From Bacillota bacterium (GTDB lineage Bacteria; Bacillota; Clostridia; Acetivibrionales; DSM-1351): a DNA stretch of 35,361 nucleotides. The stretch is taken from positions 1-35,361 of the forward strand of contig JAEZIB010000121.1 of assembly GCA_023416275.1 (NCBI GenBank). The letters run 5' to 3'. A program made the position numbers and the translations under genes. This document shows positions 28,201 to 35,361 of the stretch, in pieces; the stretch's first letter is position 1, and each line of letters opens with the position of its first letter. The notes below the pieces were generated by a model. That model saw nothing but the letters and a program-made list of their open reading frames with translations. It did no database searches and was not told where the DNA came from.

Positions 28201-28865
28201 TAAACAGAAAGCCTGTTACAGCAATGTCTAATACCTTTAATGGCTGTTCAAATCTGGTACAAGCACCCAAAATACCAGATAGCGTGATAAAAATGGACTC
28301 TACCTTTTCTGGTTGTACAGGCTTGACACAAGCACCGCTGATACCGGATAGTGTAACAAATATGGCTTATTCCTTTTTAGGCTGTACAAGCTTGAAGCAA
28401 GCTCCGATAACACCAGATAGTGTAACAAATATGGAGGCTGCTTTTTCTGGTTGTACAAGTCTAACAGGGAATGTATATATTACAAAAAAGGTAATCAATG
28501 TATCAAATATTTTTATAAACACATCAATGCCAATTACTATGGTATATTCCTCAGCTAATACCATAGCACAAGCATATAGTGCGCCATCCAATGTTAAAAA
28601 GGAGATAGATTCGGTTGCGCCGGTTATACCTAATGTTCAAATTTCAGGAACAAAAAGCCAAAATAATATGACTCTTAAGCTGCTTGGAAGTGACAATTAT
28701 TATATAAAAAAGTATGCTGTAAGTACTTCTAGTACTGTTCCAACTACAGGTTGGCAATCATCAAATGTATTTCCAATATCATCTGATGGTTTGTTTTATC
28801 TCTGGGCAATAGACGGTGTGGGAAATTTAAGTGGAACTTCTGTGGAATTTTACTGGAATTTTTAG
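25218..28865 (+). CDS. BspA-like leucine-rich repeat surface protein, four modules
   Basis: 1215 residues with a signal peptide (KNNKKTSIMRKILSF, hydrophobic core, cleavage near ISKASGA). Four copies of one module follow, starting near 25335, 26095, 27085 and 28072: an opening domain (GTDGSSVDL.LW.YT...YSL..Y.GSIVDGKI.GSVPA.I.G.PVT.M), a run of 23-residue BspA/DUF285-type leucine-rich repeats (TF.GCTGL.QAP.IP.SVT.M..), a capping repeat ending in SNIFTNTSMPITMVYSS, and an Ig-like domain (DS.SP.I..V...W.SSN.F...YYAWA.D..GN). Complete repeats per module number 2, 6, 6 and 3. No sortase, SLH, dockerin or carbohydrate-binding module is visible. BspA-type proteins often bind host or matrix proteins; in this setting adhesion to plant material or other cells is a guess. 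See the start ambiguity in the preceding regulatory entry. Confidence 0.85.
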   Translation: MKNNKKTSIMRKILSFTLTAIIIFTMIPISKASGADVGIGTDGSIVDLSLWNYTADYNSYSLNKYKGSFVDGKITGSVPAIINGIPVAAMSSTFESFTDLMQAPDIPDSVIHMNSTFSGCTSLMQVPEIPNIVRDMEATFSDCTNLTGNIFIPKTVIRISDIFTNTSMPITMIYSSDNAAAASSTVPANVTKVIDSVSPVITSVTGVNTSKITINATDDYKVYKYAVTTSAAIAVSSVITTSAITTSDTVPTTSWQSSNVFSNLPYGIYYAWAMDGVGNISESKSFTISEAVGTDGSSVDLNLWDYTIKGDTYCLNGYKGSIVDGKIVGSVPAIIYGIPVTEMNDTFKGLTGLTQPPEIPSSVISMDSTFFDCKGLIQAPQIPNSVTNMRYTFNGCTGLTQAPRIPNGVISMNHTFSNCTRLTEPPEIPNSVTDMNATFSKCINLIQLPEIPDSVVDLSYAFYMCSGLSKASIIPNSVTNLQYTFYGCNNLTGDVLIPKSVTKISNIFTNTSMPITMVYSSNNKLAKAYSAPANVTKVIDSVSPIISSVSVADNSIVAINASDDYLVEKYAITTSNTVPTTDWQASNKFSNLSIGRYYAWAMDYAGNISVSKSFMFPTVVAIGTDGSDVDLSLWDYTDNGNTNSLVKYVGSFVDGKIIGTVPAKINGKPVTVMSNTFKGCKGLIKAPQIPTSVTDMSYTFDGCTGLNQAPKLPNGVIDMRYTFNGCKALTQAPELPNSVTTINHTFSGCTALIQAPKIPNNITDMNAAFSKCSKLSKAPEIPASVVDMSYAFYMCTGLTQIPVIPDSITDMKYTFYGCTNLTGNLFIKKSVIRMSNIFTGTLMPITMVYSNDNTAAKAYSEPANVTKVIDSLAPEITNVNQTYSSIILIASDDYLVEKYAITTSNTAPTTGWQSSNVFLDIPDGRYYAWAIDRVGNISKSNVFVFPQTTAAVGTDGSSVDLKLWKYTNNGDTYSLDGYEGSIVNGKIVGSVPATINRKPVTAMSNTFNGCSNLVQAPKIPDSVIKMDSTFSGCTGLTQAPLIPDSVTNMAYSFLGCTSLKQAPITPDSVTNMEAAFSGCTSLTGNVYITKKVINVSNIFINTSMPITMVYSSANTIAQAYSAPSNVKKEIDSVAPVIPNVQISGTKSQNNMTLKLLGSDNYYIKKYAVSTSSTVPTTGWQSSNVFPISSDGLFYLWAIDGVGNLSGTSVEFYWNF

Positions 28866-29309
28866 ATTGAAATTGTTATAAGAGTCGCTTTAACAATATT
28901 ATTAAGGTGTTAATAAAAGAAGTTAAATATTAAATTGCTGTGTACTTACGGTAATATACAGCAGTATGAGTAAAGGCTATTGTAAAATATTCTTTAGACA
29001 CAACATCATGTACTTGGTTATTCATAAACCTAGACAAAATAATGTGGCTTTGAACTATTTTGCGATAGCCTTTATTCTATAAGGTCATAAAATTAAGAAC
29101 TTCCTGCCGTTATTACCCGAATAATATAAATCCAATGTAATCAATGGAACACATACAAGCATTTCTAAACTTTCAGGCTTTATACCACTCATAATAGGCA
29201 AAAACTAAAAAAGTAAATTGATTGAAAATCTAAAAATTAATATGGTAGTATTTGGCCCCGTGAAATTTACTAATAGATTAGAGTAGATTTTAGGGGAGTG
29301 ATAGCATAA
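28866..29309. other. Gene-free stretch with a long inverted repeat
   Basis: No convincing gene on either strand. ATTGTTA (28872-28878) and TAACAAT (28891-28897) make a weak 7-bp hairpin just after the LRR gene. A larger inverted repeat has 19-base arms at 28971-28989 (TAAAGGCTATTGTAAAATA) and 29056-29074, matching at all but two positions, around a 66-base interior. The promoter of the toxin gene should lie at about 29215-29260 (TTGATTGAAA and TATGGTAGTAT-like boxes), but spacing is not convincing. Confidence 0.45.
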
Positions 29310-32300
29310 ATGCAGACACAAAAACCGGCAGAACAAAAGTCAGAACAGTCATCGGGCAGAGTAAGCAATAATTTGAAAAATATACCTGCTTCTCAAAAGC
29401 CCGTCACAAAAAAAAATACAGTTAGAACAACTGAATATAAAAAAATGATTGAGATATGTCTATCTGATCCGGATTCTGTTACACGTGATGAATTTATTGC
29501 ATTTCAAAGTGCAATGGGATACGGACAAACAGTCAGACTAATGGAAGAGGGAAAACGCCGTAAAATGGCAGAAAAAGGTGAGAAGAAAGGTCAAGAACCA
29601 ACCTCTGCAGCAGGAAAGCCTAAGCAAAAGGTAGACGCTGTAAAAACAGCCAAAAATGAAACAAAGAATAATAATGAAATAAAAACAGAACAAAATAAAG
29701 TAACTACAGAGAAAAGTTTGACCAAGACTCTTTTAGCCACTGCAAAACCCAAAGTTAGTGAGACTGCTGCTGAGTCAAAAGTAGCGGCGCAGACAACTGC
29801 AAAGACAGCAATACAGTCAGCACCGAAGACGGCGGTACAGACAGCTGCAAAGGTAGCAACACAGGTGGCACTGAAAACAGCGGTACAACCAGCTGCAAAG
29901 ACAGCGGTACAGCCAGCACCAAAGACAGCGGTACAGACAGTTGCAAAGTCAGCAGCACAGGCAGCACCAAAGACGGCGGTACAAACAGCTACAAAGTCAG
30001 TAGAACAGGCAGAACCTAAAGTAGCATTACAAACAACAGCAAAGATGGCAGCACAAGCAACACCGAAGGTAGCATTACAAACAACTGCAAAGGCAGCAGC
30101 TCTTGCAGCATCAAAGTCTGCGGTACAAAAGACAGCCAATTCGGCAGCACAAGCAATGCCAAAATCAGTAACACAGGCAGCACAAAAAGTAGTACAGACA
30201 GCAGTAAATGCTGAGCAACAGGTAGGACCGAAAGAAGAGCTAAAGGAAAAGGCACCTGGAAAGGCAGTGCCAGAAGCAGCGTTACCTTCAACTGCAAAGA
30301 AAGCTGAACAAACAGCATCAAAATCGGCTGTAGAAACAACTTCAAGAGCATCAGTGCAGACAACGCAAACATCCTCGAAAAATCAGACTAATAAGTCGTC
30401 AGATAAACAAAATACACCTCAAAAAGGTAAGGAAAAGAGCAGCGAAGGAAAAAAAGCTGCACCTTCAAAGCTAGAAGGTGGTTCTGCCCTTGGAAAAGGT
30501 GAGGGTGGAGTAAAGGGTCCAAGTGCCCAAAAAATTAATGATAGCCTTAAACCCAAAAGAGAGGTAAAGCCTGCACCTAAAATAACAGGAGAGGATCCTG
30601 GAAAAATATTAAGCCAATTGGGCAGTGCAGATGCAACTCAGGTTGTAAATACCTTCTCTGAGGCAAATGCTGCTTCAAAAGGAGCCTTTGATAAGGAAAA
30701 AGATAAGGCTCAGAAGCTATTGCCTGAAATACCAACACCTACAGGACTAGAACCAGTAAATAAGCAAGGTAATATAGACAAAAAACAAAGTCCAATAAAA
30801 CATAAGATGCTTAGTGCCTTTAAAGCTGTAAAAGCAGGGGGAAAAGCACAGGAAGGCAATATTCAGGACTTTAATTTGCCTGAAAGAGATGACCTTGATG
30901 CTGATGATGTTATGAAGGAAGCAAAAGCTTGTACTGAGAATCCTCCTGAAATTGGTATGACAGGAGAGGCAGACCCATCTCAAATAGAGGGCTTTGAGTC
31001 AGAAGCCTCTGAAAGTGTTGAGAATTCCAAACAGACTGAAGTAGAACAAATTAAAAAGGAATTTGGAGAAAACAATATTGCACCATTGATTGACAATACT
31101 ATATTAAAAGCAAAAGAGTCAATACGTGCTGCAGCACCGAAAAAGCTTGATATTAAGAAAATGGCACCAGTAAAGCCTGAGGTTGCTTCAAGGGTAGATC
31201 CATCTGTAAATGATACTTTACAGAATTATATGAATCAGCAAACTGGTGAATATGAAAAGGGAAAAGCTGAATATGATGCAGGCGTAGAAGCTGAAAAAGC
31301 AACAGCAGATGAGAAAATAGAAAGCCACAAAGCAGAAGCTAAGGAAAAGCAGCAACTTGAGCAGGAAAAGGCAAAAGCAGATGTATCTGGCTATAGGGAC
31401 CAATGGCAAAGCGAAGTTGATCAGGCTACATCAGAATACGATACTGAAGCCAATACGGAAGTAGAAGGAAAGAGAAAAGAAGTAGGAGATATAAAGGATC
31501 AAAAAGACGGTGAGGTAAAATCAACTCTTGAAACTGCTGAAAAAGATGCAGAAAAAGAATGTGATTCAGCAAAAAAAGATGCTGACGAAAAAGAAAAAGA
31601 AGGGGAGAAAAAGAAGAAAAGCTTTTGGGAGGATCCTTTAGGCGCTATTGGAGATGGTTTAAAGGCAATAGCAGATGGTATAAAAAAAGCAATCAATGGT
31701 ATATTTAATGCACTAAGAGGCTTGGTAAAAACCATATTTGAAAAAGCAAAGCAGGCGGCTCTAGCGTTAATTGAAGCAGGACGTAAGCTGATAGTTGATT
31801 GTATAAAGGGATTGGGAGAGCTTCTTAAAAAGCTTGTTAAGAAGTTATTAGAAAAATTCCCTGCTATAGCTGAGAAAATATGTGCATTAATAGATAAAGC
31901 TGTTAGCGTTGCTGTAGAAGCTGTAAACAAAATAGCTGACGGTTTGAAAAAAGCAGTAACTTTTGTTTTAGATACAATGGCAAAAGGGCTTGACAACCTC
32001 TTCGCAGGTTTACAAAAATTGTATAATGGAATTATGGACGGTTTGAAAAAATTCTTGAGTATGGACTTTATGGAAATATTGAGAATTGCATTAGAAGCTG
32101 CACAGATAGCAGCAGAAATTGCATTGGCATTTGCAACAGGTGGGGGCAGCGTATTGTTACAGATTGTAAAATGGCTTGCTACTACACTACCCGGACTAAT
32201 TAGTAAGGCAAGGGCTATAATAGGCTTTGTAGATACAATTAGGAGCATTAAATTTAGTGATATAAAAGAAATGCTTAGTCCATCAGGAATAGCAGATTTC

Positions 32301-34046
32301 CTTGTAAAAGGAATCTTTGGAGAGCTTAAAGCGTTACCTGGGGCAGAAGGCGAAAAGGATGAAAAGGAAGGGGCTGAGCCTGCAGGCGGTGGTGCTGAAA
32401 AGGGATTAGTCAAGATTCTGAATACACTTACAAAGGTATTTAATAAAATAAAAGGAGTGTACGGAAAAGTAGCAGGTGCAATAAACAAAGTACTCCCAGT
32501 AATTAATATAACTAATAAAAAGTGGTTTGATCCATTTAGCATGGTATATGCCGGAGTCGCAAAGGTAATTGAAGTGGTTCAAAATCCTGCACAAGCATTA
32601 GGTGAAGGAGTAGGAAATCTAAAAGCAGCTGCAGGAAATTTCTTTGGCGGTATAAAGACAAAGATAACTGGTGTCGCAGGAGATATTAAGGAAAAGGTAG
32701 CAATCCTTGGAAAACCAGCAGAACTACTAAAGCTTATACTCAATAAGGGTGTTGATATGGTACTGAACTTCATTATAATGAATCCACCTTCAGCTCTATT
32801 GAAAGCAGTATTTAAGCTGATAGAAGCAGTTGCTGGAAAGTCTCTGGTGGAGTTGATACGTCAGACTATACCATTTGCAGACAGCCTGCTGAATAAGATA
32901 GCGGAATCAGGTCCTGTACAGGCTATTGCATCACCATTACAAGAGCCTATAAGCAAGGTGAGCGGTGCTATAGACAATGTTACTTCAGGAGTAACAGGTA
33001 TTGTTGATGATGCAGAGCAGAAGGCTATGTCAGCCTTTGGCAGCGGCGAAAAGCTAATATCAGGCTTTATTGGTGGCGGTAAGGGTGGCAGTAGTAAAGG
33101 TGGAAACAAAGCTGGCGGTGGAAAAGGTGGCGGAGATTTCTTTGGCACTCTAAAATCAGGAATACATACACGATTGGTATCATTAGGAGAAGCAAATCTG
33201 AAGACCAAGGGCAAGGCAATGCTAAATAAAGGACTTCAGAAGGGTAAGGATATTGCAAAGAAAGGATTGGATAAGGGTAAGCAGGTTGTTGTAGATGCAG
33301 CAGGCAAAATCAAACAAATGCTTACACCAAAAGTCAAGTTCAAGTTAGGCAATGAAGACCATGAACTGTGGGTTGAAAGCGGCAAGAATAAAAATGTTGT
33401 AATGATGGCGAGTGAAAATGCTGGCGATATTAAAAGCAAGCTTGACAGTAACACACTAAAACAGGTAAAATCAAGTATAAATGAAGCTGAGCAGACTTCT
33501 GCTGATAAAATCACTAAAAAACAGGCAGAAAAAATTGCAAGTGGAGCAGAAGCTGCTTATAAGGGACAAAGTGAAGCTGATCACTTTGAAGATACATATA
33601 AACTGAAGCCTGATTCTTCATACGAGGCTAACGGGTATAAGTATAAAACTGATTCGCAAGGAAGGATAAAAAGTGCTGAAGGTACTTTAAGAAATATAAA
33701 GAAAGAGGATAGAGAAAGAAATAAGCAACATCAATTAAAAGCTGGTGGAACTAGTAGACAGTCAAAAGATCAGGGTGGCCATTTAATAGCTACAAGATTT
33801 GGAGGTTCAGCTTTAATTGACAATATAGTAGCAATGAATGGAAATGTTAATGTAAGTGCATACAAAATATTGGAAAATTCATGGGCAACAGCAATTGATG
33901 GCGGAGCTACAGTTTTTGTGAAAATCAAACCTAAATATAGTGGGGACTCATCAAGGCCAGATTCTTTTGAAATTGAACAAACTATTGATGGGATAACTCA
34001 AAGTTTTTCACTAGATAACATCAAAGGGGCAAAAGCTAGCCAATAA
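29310..34046 (+). CDS. Polymorphic toxin with YeeF-like DNA/RNA nuclease C-terminus
   Basis: 1578 residues, no signal peptide. In order: a charged N-terminus with a small helical domain (TTEYKKMIEICLSDPDSVTRDEFIAFQ type, 40-90); an Ala/Lys/Thr/Gln-rich tract with 17 octads (164-299); a conserved-looking segment LSQLGSADATQVVNTFSEAN...LLPEIPTPTGLEP (about 430-480); charged coiled coils (about 600-775); amphipathic and hydrophobic helices (about 775-1020); a Gly/Lys linker (about 1254-1275); and a C-terminal toxin (about 1300-1578). The toxin end reads SYEANGYKYKTDSQGRI...QGGHLIATRFGGS..IDNIVAMNGNVN...Y..LENSWA.A...G..V.VKIKP.Y....RPD.FEI, the Endonuclease_NS_2 layout of Bacillus YeeF, with putative catalytic His1491. 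It lacks the LXG N-terminus. The PTGL segment and membrane-like middle resemble cargo of extracellular contractile injection systems, but no such machinery is in view. An immunity gene follows 42 bases later. Confidence 0.85.
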   Translation: MQTQKPAEQKSEQSSGRVSNNLKNIPASQKPVTKKNTVRTTEYKKMIEICLSDPDSVTRDEFIAFQSAMGYGQTVRLMEEGKRRKMAEKGEKKGQEPTSAAGKPKQKVDAVKTAKNETKNNNEIKTEQNKVTTEKSLTKTLLATAKPKVSETAAESKVAAQTTAKTAIQSAPKTAVQTAAKVATQVALKTAVQPAAKTAVQPAPKTAVQTVAKSAAQAAPKTAVQTATKSVEQAEPKVALQTTAKMAAQATPKVALQTTAKAAALAASKSAVQKTANSAAQAMPKSVTQAAQKVVQTAVNAEQQVGPKEELKEKAPGKAVPEAALPSTAKKAEQTASKSAVETTSRASVQTTQTSSKNQTNKSSDKQNTPQKGKEKSSEGKKAAPSKLEGGSALGKGEGGVKGPSAQKINDSLKPKREVKPAPKITGEDPGKILSQLGSADATQVVNTFSEANAASKGAFDKEKDKAQKLLPEIPTPTGLEPVNKQGNIDKKQSPIKHKMLSAFKAVKAGGKAQEGNIQDFNLPERDDLDADDVMKEAKACTENPPEIGMTGEADPSQIEGFESEASESVENSKQTEVEQIKKEFGENNIAPLIDNTILKAKESIRAAAPKKLDIKKMAPVKPEVASRVDPSVNDTLQNYMNQQTGEYEKGKAEYDAGVEAEKATADEKIESHKAEAKEKQQLEQEKAKADVSGYRDQWQSEVDQATSEYDTEANTEVEGKRKEVGDIKDQKDGEVKSTLETAEKDAEKECDSAKKDADEKEKEGEKKKKSFWEDPLGAIGDGLKAIADGIKKAINGIFNALRGLVKTIFEKAKQAALALIEAGRKLIVDCIKGLGELLKKLVKKLLEKFPAIAEKICALIDKAVSVAVEAVNKIADGLKKAVTFVLDTMAKGLDNLFAGLQKLYNGIMDGLKKFLSMDFMEILRIALEAAQIAAEIALAFATGGGSVLLQIVKWLATTLPGLISKARAIIGFVDTIRSIKFSDIKEMLSPSGIADFLVKGIFGELKALPGAEGEKDEKEGAEPAGGGAEKGLVKILNTLTKVFNKIKGVYGKVAGAINKVLPVINITNKKWFDPFSMVYAGVAKVIEVVQNPAQALGEGVGNLKAAAGNFFGGIKTKITGVAGDIKEKVAILGKPAELLKLILNKGVDMVLNFIIMNPPSALLKAVFKLIEAVAGKSLVELIRQTIPFADSLLNKIAESGPVQAIASPLQEPISKVSGAIDNVTSGVTGIVDDAEQKAMSAFGSGEKLISGFIGGGKGGSSKGGNKAGGGKGGGDFFGTLKSGIHTRLVSLGEANLKTKGKAMLNKGLQKGKDIAKKGLDKGKQVVVDAAGKIKQMLTPKVKFKLGNEDHELWVESGKNKNVVMMASENAGDIKSKLDSNTLKQVKSSINEAEQTSADKITKKQAEKIASGAEAAYKGQSEADHFEDTYKLKPDSSYEANGYKYKTDSQGRIKSAEGTLRNIKKEDRERNKQHQLKAGGTSRQSKDQGGHLIATRFGGSALIDNIVAMNGNVNVSAYKILENSWATAIDGGATVFVKIKPKYSGDSSRPDSFEIEQTIDGITQSFSLDNIKGAKASQ
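29799..30206 (+). repeat. 24-bp / 8-residue tandem repeats in the toxin gene
   Basis: Seventeen imperfect units coding for a pattern such as PKTAVQTA or AKSAAQAA: Lys at position 2, Ala or Val at 4, Gln at 6. The tract is histone H1-like, basic and probably extended or helical, and likely acts as a spacer or loading segment. Units alternate Pro and Ala at position 1 in the middle of the tract, suggesting growth by 16-residue steps. Confidence 0.85.
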
Positions 34047-34088
34047 TATTTATTTCAAGTAATTTTAATTTTATAAGGGGGTTAAGTT

Positions 34089-34571
34089 ATGAAAACAGAA
34101 AAAATGGAGAGATTATATTCTGATATAGCAACAAAACTAGATAAGTTAATACCTGAGGAATGGAATGAGATTTATTTATATGCTCAATTAGCGAACTCTA
34201 TGTATACCATGTACTTCTTCTATTATACAGAGGATAAAAAGAAATTAGTCTATAGTTTTGATATTCCTAAAAATTATGAGATTGATGAAGATAAGTTTGA
34301 TGATTTAAGAGATGACATTAAAAAAAATCTAAAAGACTTGCAAAATGAATTTGCAGTAAATAAACATGAATTATGGACTAATCTTACTCTCATCATTAAG
34401 GACACAGGCGAATTTAAAATTGATTACAAGTACAATGACATTTCAACTGTAGACCCATTTGAACAACAAATTATATGGAGGTATGAAGTTCTTGGTCTCG
34501 ACTCATCTAATAAAAGTAATTTAGCAAAAAAGATACTTGAGAAGTATTTTGAGAATAATAAGAAAGGCTAA
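34089..34571 (+). CDS. YezG-family immunity protein (DUF600-like)
   Basis: 160 acidic residues, no signal peptide. The arrangement MERLYSDIATKLDKLIPEEWNEIYLYAQL...TMYFFYYTEDKKKLVYSFDIPKNYEIDE...LWTNLTLIIKDTGEFKIDYKY.D......WRYEVLG matches the YezG family, known as immunity partners of YeeF-type nuclease toxins. Length agrees with the family. AAGGGGG lies 7 bases before the ATG. It follows the toxin gene by 42 bases and is closed by a strong terminator, as in a toxin-immunity operon. It should bind the C-terminal nuclease domain in the cytoplasm and keep the producer and its kin safe. Confidence 0.85.
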   Translation: MKTEKMERLYSDIATKLDKLIPEEWNEIYLYAQLANSMYTMYFFYYTEDKKKLVYSFDIPKNYEIDEDKFDDLRDDIKKNLKDLQNEFAVNKHELWTNLTLIIKDTGEFKIDYKYNDISTVDPFEQQIIWRYEVLGLDSSNKSNLAKKILEKYFENNKKG

Positions 34572-34636
34572 TTCTCATTCTCAGGTGAGAGGGTGAAAGT
34601 TTTTCTGTAAATTAATTTTGTATTATAAGTAATTGG

Positions 34637-34672
34637 GAGATGAAGACTTTAATTTAGCCTTCATCTCTTTTT
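34637..34672 (+). terminator. Intrinsic terminator of the toxin-immunity operon
   Basis: GAGATGAAG (34637-34645) pairs perfectly with CTTCATCTC (34659-34667) and is followed directly by TTTTT. It is the clearest rho-independent terminator in the window. Confidence 0.85.
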
Positions 34673-35170
34673 ACAATATAAGGAATATAAATTTATGCTC
34701 ACGTCTTAACCTAACCTACCTTCATACATTATGGATAATTCCCATAAATTTTACCCAGTTTCTGAATGGTAAAGTTCACTTTCTGGTAGCCCCAAATGTG
34801 GCTAGATAAAGGGTTTTCAGAGAGCAGTATCATTTGGAGAAAGAAGCATATTGCTACAATATTTAGTTTATTGTAGTAATATGTTCCTTTTTCTATCAAA
34901 AAGCATTAAATTTTCAAGATAAAAAAGTTCATTCCAAATCACTTTCCCCAAATTCCCGGTTGTATTTCCCCTCCCTAAATTACTTAATATGCGAGTGAGA
35001 TTTTGAATATTACAAAATTAAATTCGAATGAACTCAATAACAATTTGAGTTTTAAAACTGATGTTAAAGCCTCTTCTTTTTTGAGAATTTTATTGGGTTT
35101 GAGGTTAAATCCATACTGAATTTAATTTTAAGATGTTCTGCCTTAACAGAATGAATGTGCTAAGTTTAAA
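34673..35170. other. Gene-free stretch
   Basis: No gene was supported on either strand. The only distinct structure is the 16-base imperfect palindrome AGCCCCAAATGTGGCT (34788-34803), which matches the minus strand of 13863-13878 at 14 of 16 positions. The rest is AT-rich and unstructured by eye. Confidence 0.4.
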
Positions 35171-35317
35171 AACTCAACTTTCTCAGTCTAAAATTATAGG
35201 TGCTCATGCTTATCAATAGAAAGTTGGGTTGGGAATAATTGCGTGAACTAGTTGATAAGCCCCCGCACCGACAGACTTTTTATGTGAGTAAGTTGTTTAA
35301 TAACTTTTATCAGGAGG
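35171..35317 (+). repeat. Leader element, copy D (most complete)
   Basis: The first hairpin is CTCAACTTTC (35173-35182) with GAAAGTTGGG (35219-35228), keeping the stem through one T-G wobble compared with copy A. GCTTATCAA (about 35209-35217) is complementary to TTGATAAGC (about 35252-35260), overlapping the first hairpin in a pseudoknot-like or mutually exclusive way. TGATAA (35253-35258) can also pair with TTATCA (35307-35312), which touches the ribosome site AGGAGG (35312-35317) of the next gene. Such competing pairings are typical of a regulatory switch, but no ligand or known class is evident. Confidence 0.55.
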
Positions 35318-35324
35318 ATAACAA

Positions 35325-35361
35325 ATGGAAGAAATAAACAGTGAATTAAACAGTGTTATAG
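35325..35361 (+). CDS. Start of an unidentified gene, cut by the window end
   Basis: ATG 35325 lies 7 bases after a perfect AGGAGG (35312-35317). Only 12 codons are visible (MEEINSELNSVI), too few to assign a family. It sits behind a full copy of the leader element, so it is probably a real gene under its control. Confidence 0.6.
   Translation, partial: MEEINSELNSVI

Noticed and set aside
29591..30372. Long antisense frames opposite the octad repeats
   Set aside because: Cysteine/valine/alanine or leucine-rich artefacts of a 24-bp repeat read on the other strand.
31499..32542. 347-codon minus-strand frame opposite the toxin gene
   Set aside because: It mirrors the Ala/Lys-rich helices of the toxin; no start signal or domain.
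35209..35330. Possible degraded gene reading DKPPHRQTFYVSKL before the last gene
   Set aside because: The frame has a stop shortly upstream, and the related stretch at 10077 aligns better as nucleotides with frame-breaking indels, so it is treated as a leader element.

Overview
The window is AT-rich Firmicutes DNA, most likely from a cellulolytic Clostridium/Ruminiclostridium-type bacterium. The evidence is low GC, purine-rich Shine-Dalgarno sites (often GGGGGG or GGAGGG), a family 3 cellulose-binding module on a giant secreted protein, and a clostridial-style gene repertoire. No rRNA or tRNA gene was seen.

Layout. 1-2754 is the distal end of a large type I-C-like CRISPR array (42 repeats visible; leader and cas genes lie outside the window). 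2906-4510 encodes a secreted alkaline phosphatase behind a candidate PhoP box array. 4511-5123 is a gene-free stretch full of inverted repeats, leading into a YibE/F membrane protein (5124-6287). 6645-11256 looks like one transcription unit: a Ppx/GppA phosphatase, a type III PLP decarboxylase with BtrK-like rather than LysA-like motifs, and two tandem 366-residue papain-fold proteins resembling the BtrH N-terminal family. A class B penicillin-binding protein (11401-13059) and a small membrane-anchored coiled-coil protein (13162-13458) follow. 13600-13880 is unusually GC-rich and foldable and is probably a structured non-coding RNA.

On the minus strand, 14424-13907 carries two overlapping small genes, a sigma region-4 protein and a sigma region-2/HTH_16-like protein, suggesting a two-subunit sigma factor. 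Divergent from it is a 3350-residue surface protein (14884-24936) with 36 HYR domains and a C-terminal CBM3. Next come a four-module BspA-like leucine-rich repeat surface protein (25218-28865) and a 1578-residue polymorphic toxin (29310-34046) ending in a YeeF-like DNA/RNA nuclease domain, paired with a YezG-family immunity protein (34089-34571). A new gene starts at 35325 and runs off the end.

The less expected features are mostly non-coding. A leader element related in nucleotide sequence recurs upstream of four unrelated genes (about 5000, 10077, 25007 and 35171). A 55-base hairpin is duplicated in front of the phosphatase gene. The giant HYR gene has a closed-stem 5' leader. The LRR gene has a Shine-Dalgarno/hairpin/ATG arrangement. 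The coding candidates for an undescribed system are the decarboxylase plus twin BtrH-like enzymes, the split sigma factor facing the HYR-CBM3 adhesin, and a nuclease toxin whose N-terminal part looks like contractile-injection cargo rather than the usual LXG module. All functional statements rest on reading sequence motifs; no database search was run.
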